Assembly: GCA_030145005.1 (NCBI GenBank)
Contig: JAQYWJ010000099.1
Coordinates: forward strand, 1 to 7,666
Source of the DNA: Desulfobacter sp.
GTDB lineage: Bacteria; Desulfobacterota; Desulfobacteria; Desulfobacterales; Desulfobacteraceae
DNA length: 7,666 nt
Reading direction: 5' to 3'
This document shows, piece by piece, positions 6,446-7,666 of the stretch (position 1 is the first letter of the stretch; the number at the start of each line of letters is the position of its first letter). The translations under genes and the position numbers were made by a program. The notes beneath the pieces were generated by a model, which saw only the letters and a list, made by a program, of their open reading frames with translations, had not been told where the DNA came from and made no database searches.

Positions 6446-6495
6446 GTTTTTTTGTCACTATCCGGATATTTGTTATATGACACCTGACCGAAAAA

Positions 6496-6620
6496 CGGTG
6501 TTTGGACGCAAAGTTGCCCAGATGCAAGGCGCAGAAAATGCAACCGGAGCATACTAAAGTATGTGAGGATTGTAAATTTTTCTGCAACGCCGCAGATGGG
6601 TGACTTTTCGTTCAAACACG
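6496..6620. repeat. ~125-bp imperfect palindromic element (MITE-like)
   Basis: The outer 28 nt (6498-6525 and 6592-6619) are reverse complements at 22 of 28 positions, starting with GTGTTTG and ending with CAAACAC. The match continues inward in patches (GCAGAAAA at 6531-6538 pairs with the region near 6577-6585), and the centre is CATACT-AA-AGTATG at 6550-6563. It begins 7 nt past the hypE stop. On the minus strand it is followed by CCG-TTTTT-CGG (6488-6498), so its RNA could serve as a terminator for hypE. There is no coding content or transposase. From memory, similar palindromes recur in Desulfobacterales genomes, but I cannot check that here. Confidence 0.8.
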
Positions 6621-6627
6621 ATATAAA

Positions 6628-7641
6628 TCAGCAGATCCGGGGCAGCTGTTCGCCGGTTAGCATATCCACAATCCGTGTGCCGCCGATAAAAGTCTCCAGC
6701 ACCACCCGGCCCGGGTCCTGGTCTGTAACCTCTCCGACAATCACAGCGTCTTTGCCGAACTCATCCCGACGAATTATATCCAGCACTTTGTCGGCATCTG
6801 CGCCAGGCACAATGGCGATGAGCTTGCCCTCATTGGCCAGGTACAGGGGATCAAACCCCAGAAGTTCGCAAATGCCCCGGACCGGGCCGCGCACCGGCAG
6901 CCGGTCCTCAAAAAGCCGGATACCCACCGTTGACTGGACGGCAATTTCGTTCAATGTTGTACCAAGCCCGCCACGGGTGGGGTCCCGCAGCACATGAACC
7001 GGGCATCCTGATTCCAGCACCCCCTTGACCATATGATTTAAGGGTGCAGAATCGCTTTTTACGTCAGAATCAAATTTCAACCCTTCGCGTTCGCTCAATA
7101 TGGCGACCCCATGATCGGCAATGGTACCTGAAACAATCACTTTATCGCCGGGTCGCGCTCCGTTCCCCGACACATTGACGCCGGTTGGAATAGATCCAAT
7201 CCCGGAAGTATTGATAAATATTTTATCAACCTTTCCCCGGGGCACCACCTTGGTATCACCGGTGACGATCAGGACCCCCGCTTTTTTGGCAGCCTTGGCC
7301 ATGGATTGGAGAATACGTTTAAGGTCAACAACTTTCATGCCTTCTTCAATGATCAGCCCCACTGATATATACAAGGGGGTTGCCCCGCACATGGCCACAT
7401 CATTGACGGTGCCGTTCACGGCAAGCTCGCCGATATCCCCGCCAGGGAAAAAAATGGGATCCACGGTATAGGAGTCCGTTGAAAAAGCCATCCGGCCTGC
7501 GGGCACCTCAAAAACGGCCCCGTCGTCCTGTTTTGCCAATAGTCCGTTGTCGAACAAAGGCAAAATCAATTCCGAAAACATGGCATGGGAAACCTTGCCC
7601 CCGGCCCCGTGATCCAGAAGAATCGTATCATTATTATTCAT
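6628..7641 (-). CDS. hypE: hydrogenase expression/formation protein HypE
   Basis: HypE takes a carbamoyl group from HypF onto its C-terminal cysteine and dehydrates it with ATP to a thiocyanate, the source of the cyanide ligands of the [NiFe]-hydrogenase iron. It acts in the cytoplasm with HypC/HypD. The 337-residue protein starts with the typical LLDHGAGG (8-15), has the AIR-synthase-like ATP-binding core (FSTDSYTVDP at 53-62, GDIGELAVNGTVNDVAMCGA at 68-87, VTGDTKVV at 126-133), the second domain RDPTRGGLGTTLNE (219-232) and LANEGKL (268-274), and ends in PRIC, with the essential terminal Cys337. Every hallmark is intact. ATG 7641 is chosen because AAGGA lies 7 nt upstream; an in-frame ATG at 7665 has no visible site. 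Other hyp or hydrogenase genes would lie beyond the right edge. Confidence 0.97.
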   Translation of the reverse strand: MNNNDTILLDHGAGGKVSHAMFSELILPLFDNGLLAKQDDGAVFEVPAGRMAFSTDSYTVDPIFFPGGDIGELAVNGTVNDVAMCGATPLYISVGLIIEEGMKVVDLKRILQSMAKAAKKAGVLIVTGDTKVVPRGKVDKIFINTSGIGSIPTGVNVSGNGARPGDKVIVSGTIADHGVAILSEREGLKFDSDVKSDSAPLNHMVKGVLESGCPVHVLRDPTRGGLGTTLNEIAVQSTVGIRLFEDRLPVRGPVRGICELLGFDPLYLANEGKLIAIVPGADADKVLDIIRRDEFGKDAVIVGEVTDQDPGRVVLETFIGGTRIVDMLTGEQLPRIC

Positions 7642-7648
7642 GGTATTT

Positions 7649-7653
7649 TCCTT
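7649..7653 (-). promoter_or_regulatory. Shine-Dalgarno deciding the hypE start
   Basis: AAGGA on the minus strand, 7 nt before ATG 7641, favours this start over the in-frame ATG at 7665. Confidence 0.7.
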
Positions 7654-7666
7654 GTACTCGATCATC

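Noticed and set aside
6354..6587. Minus-strand 77-codon frame between hypE and dksA
   Set aside because: It runs through the promoter and palindromic element, has no ribosome site and no recognisable protein features.
7634..7666. Open minus-strand frame upstream of hypE that could be the tail of hypD or another hyp gene (ends ...VQGKYHE, TAA at 7634)
   Set aside because: Only ten codons are visible and they do not resemble the HypD ending I know; a frame this short is open by chance.

Overview
The window reads as an accessory-free stretch of a Desulfobacterota-like (Desulfobacterales-type) chromosome. This placement is an inference from protein style: a DksA-type factor beside RNase III, a FapA/DUF342 protein, a hydrogenase maturation gene, and repeat elements of a kind I associate with that group. 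No rRNA, tRNA, CRISPR array, transposase or phage gene is visible.

Left part (1-2562, + strand, AT-rich): a corrinoid adenosyltransferase (cobO/btuR) overlaps a long FapA-family (DUF342) beta-helix/coiled-coil protein that carries an N-terminal extension of MshEN-like helical repeats. The second gene ends on the same TCATGA hexamer that ends the convergent gene thpR (RNA 2',3'-cyclic phosphodiesterase, - strand).

Middle (3151-3317): a short intergenic region with a near-perfect parS-like 16-mer, a TATAAT box for thpR, and a pair of GC-rich hairpins in inverted orientation (REPIN-like).

Right part (3318-7641, - strand, more GC-rich): reading 5'->3' on the minus strand, hypE ([NiFe] hydrogenase maturation) comes first, then a ~270-nt gap holding a ~125-bp imperfect palindrome and a good sigma70-type promoter. 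That promoter precedes a tight cluster: dksA, a PHP-RNase III fusion gene, and an Elp3-like radical SAM gene. The fusion joins a complete PHP phosphoesterase domain of the RNase AM/YciV/TrpH type to a complete RNase III with dsRNA-binding domain. It is the most interesting object in the window, because members of both families act on rRNA precursors and the gene sits next to a regulator of rRNA transcription.
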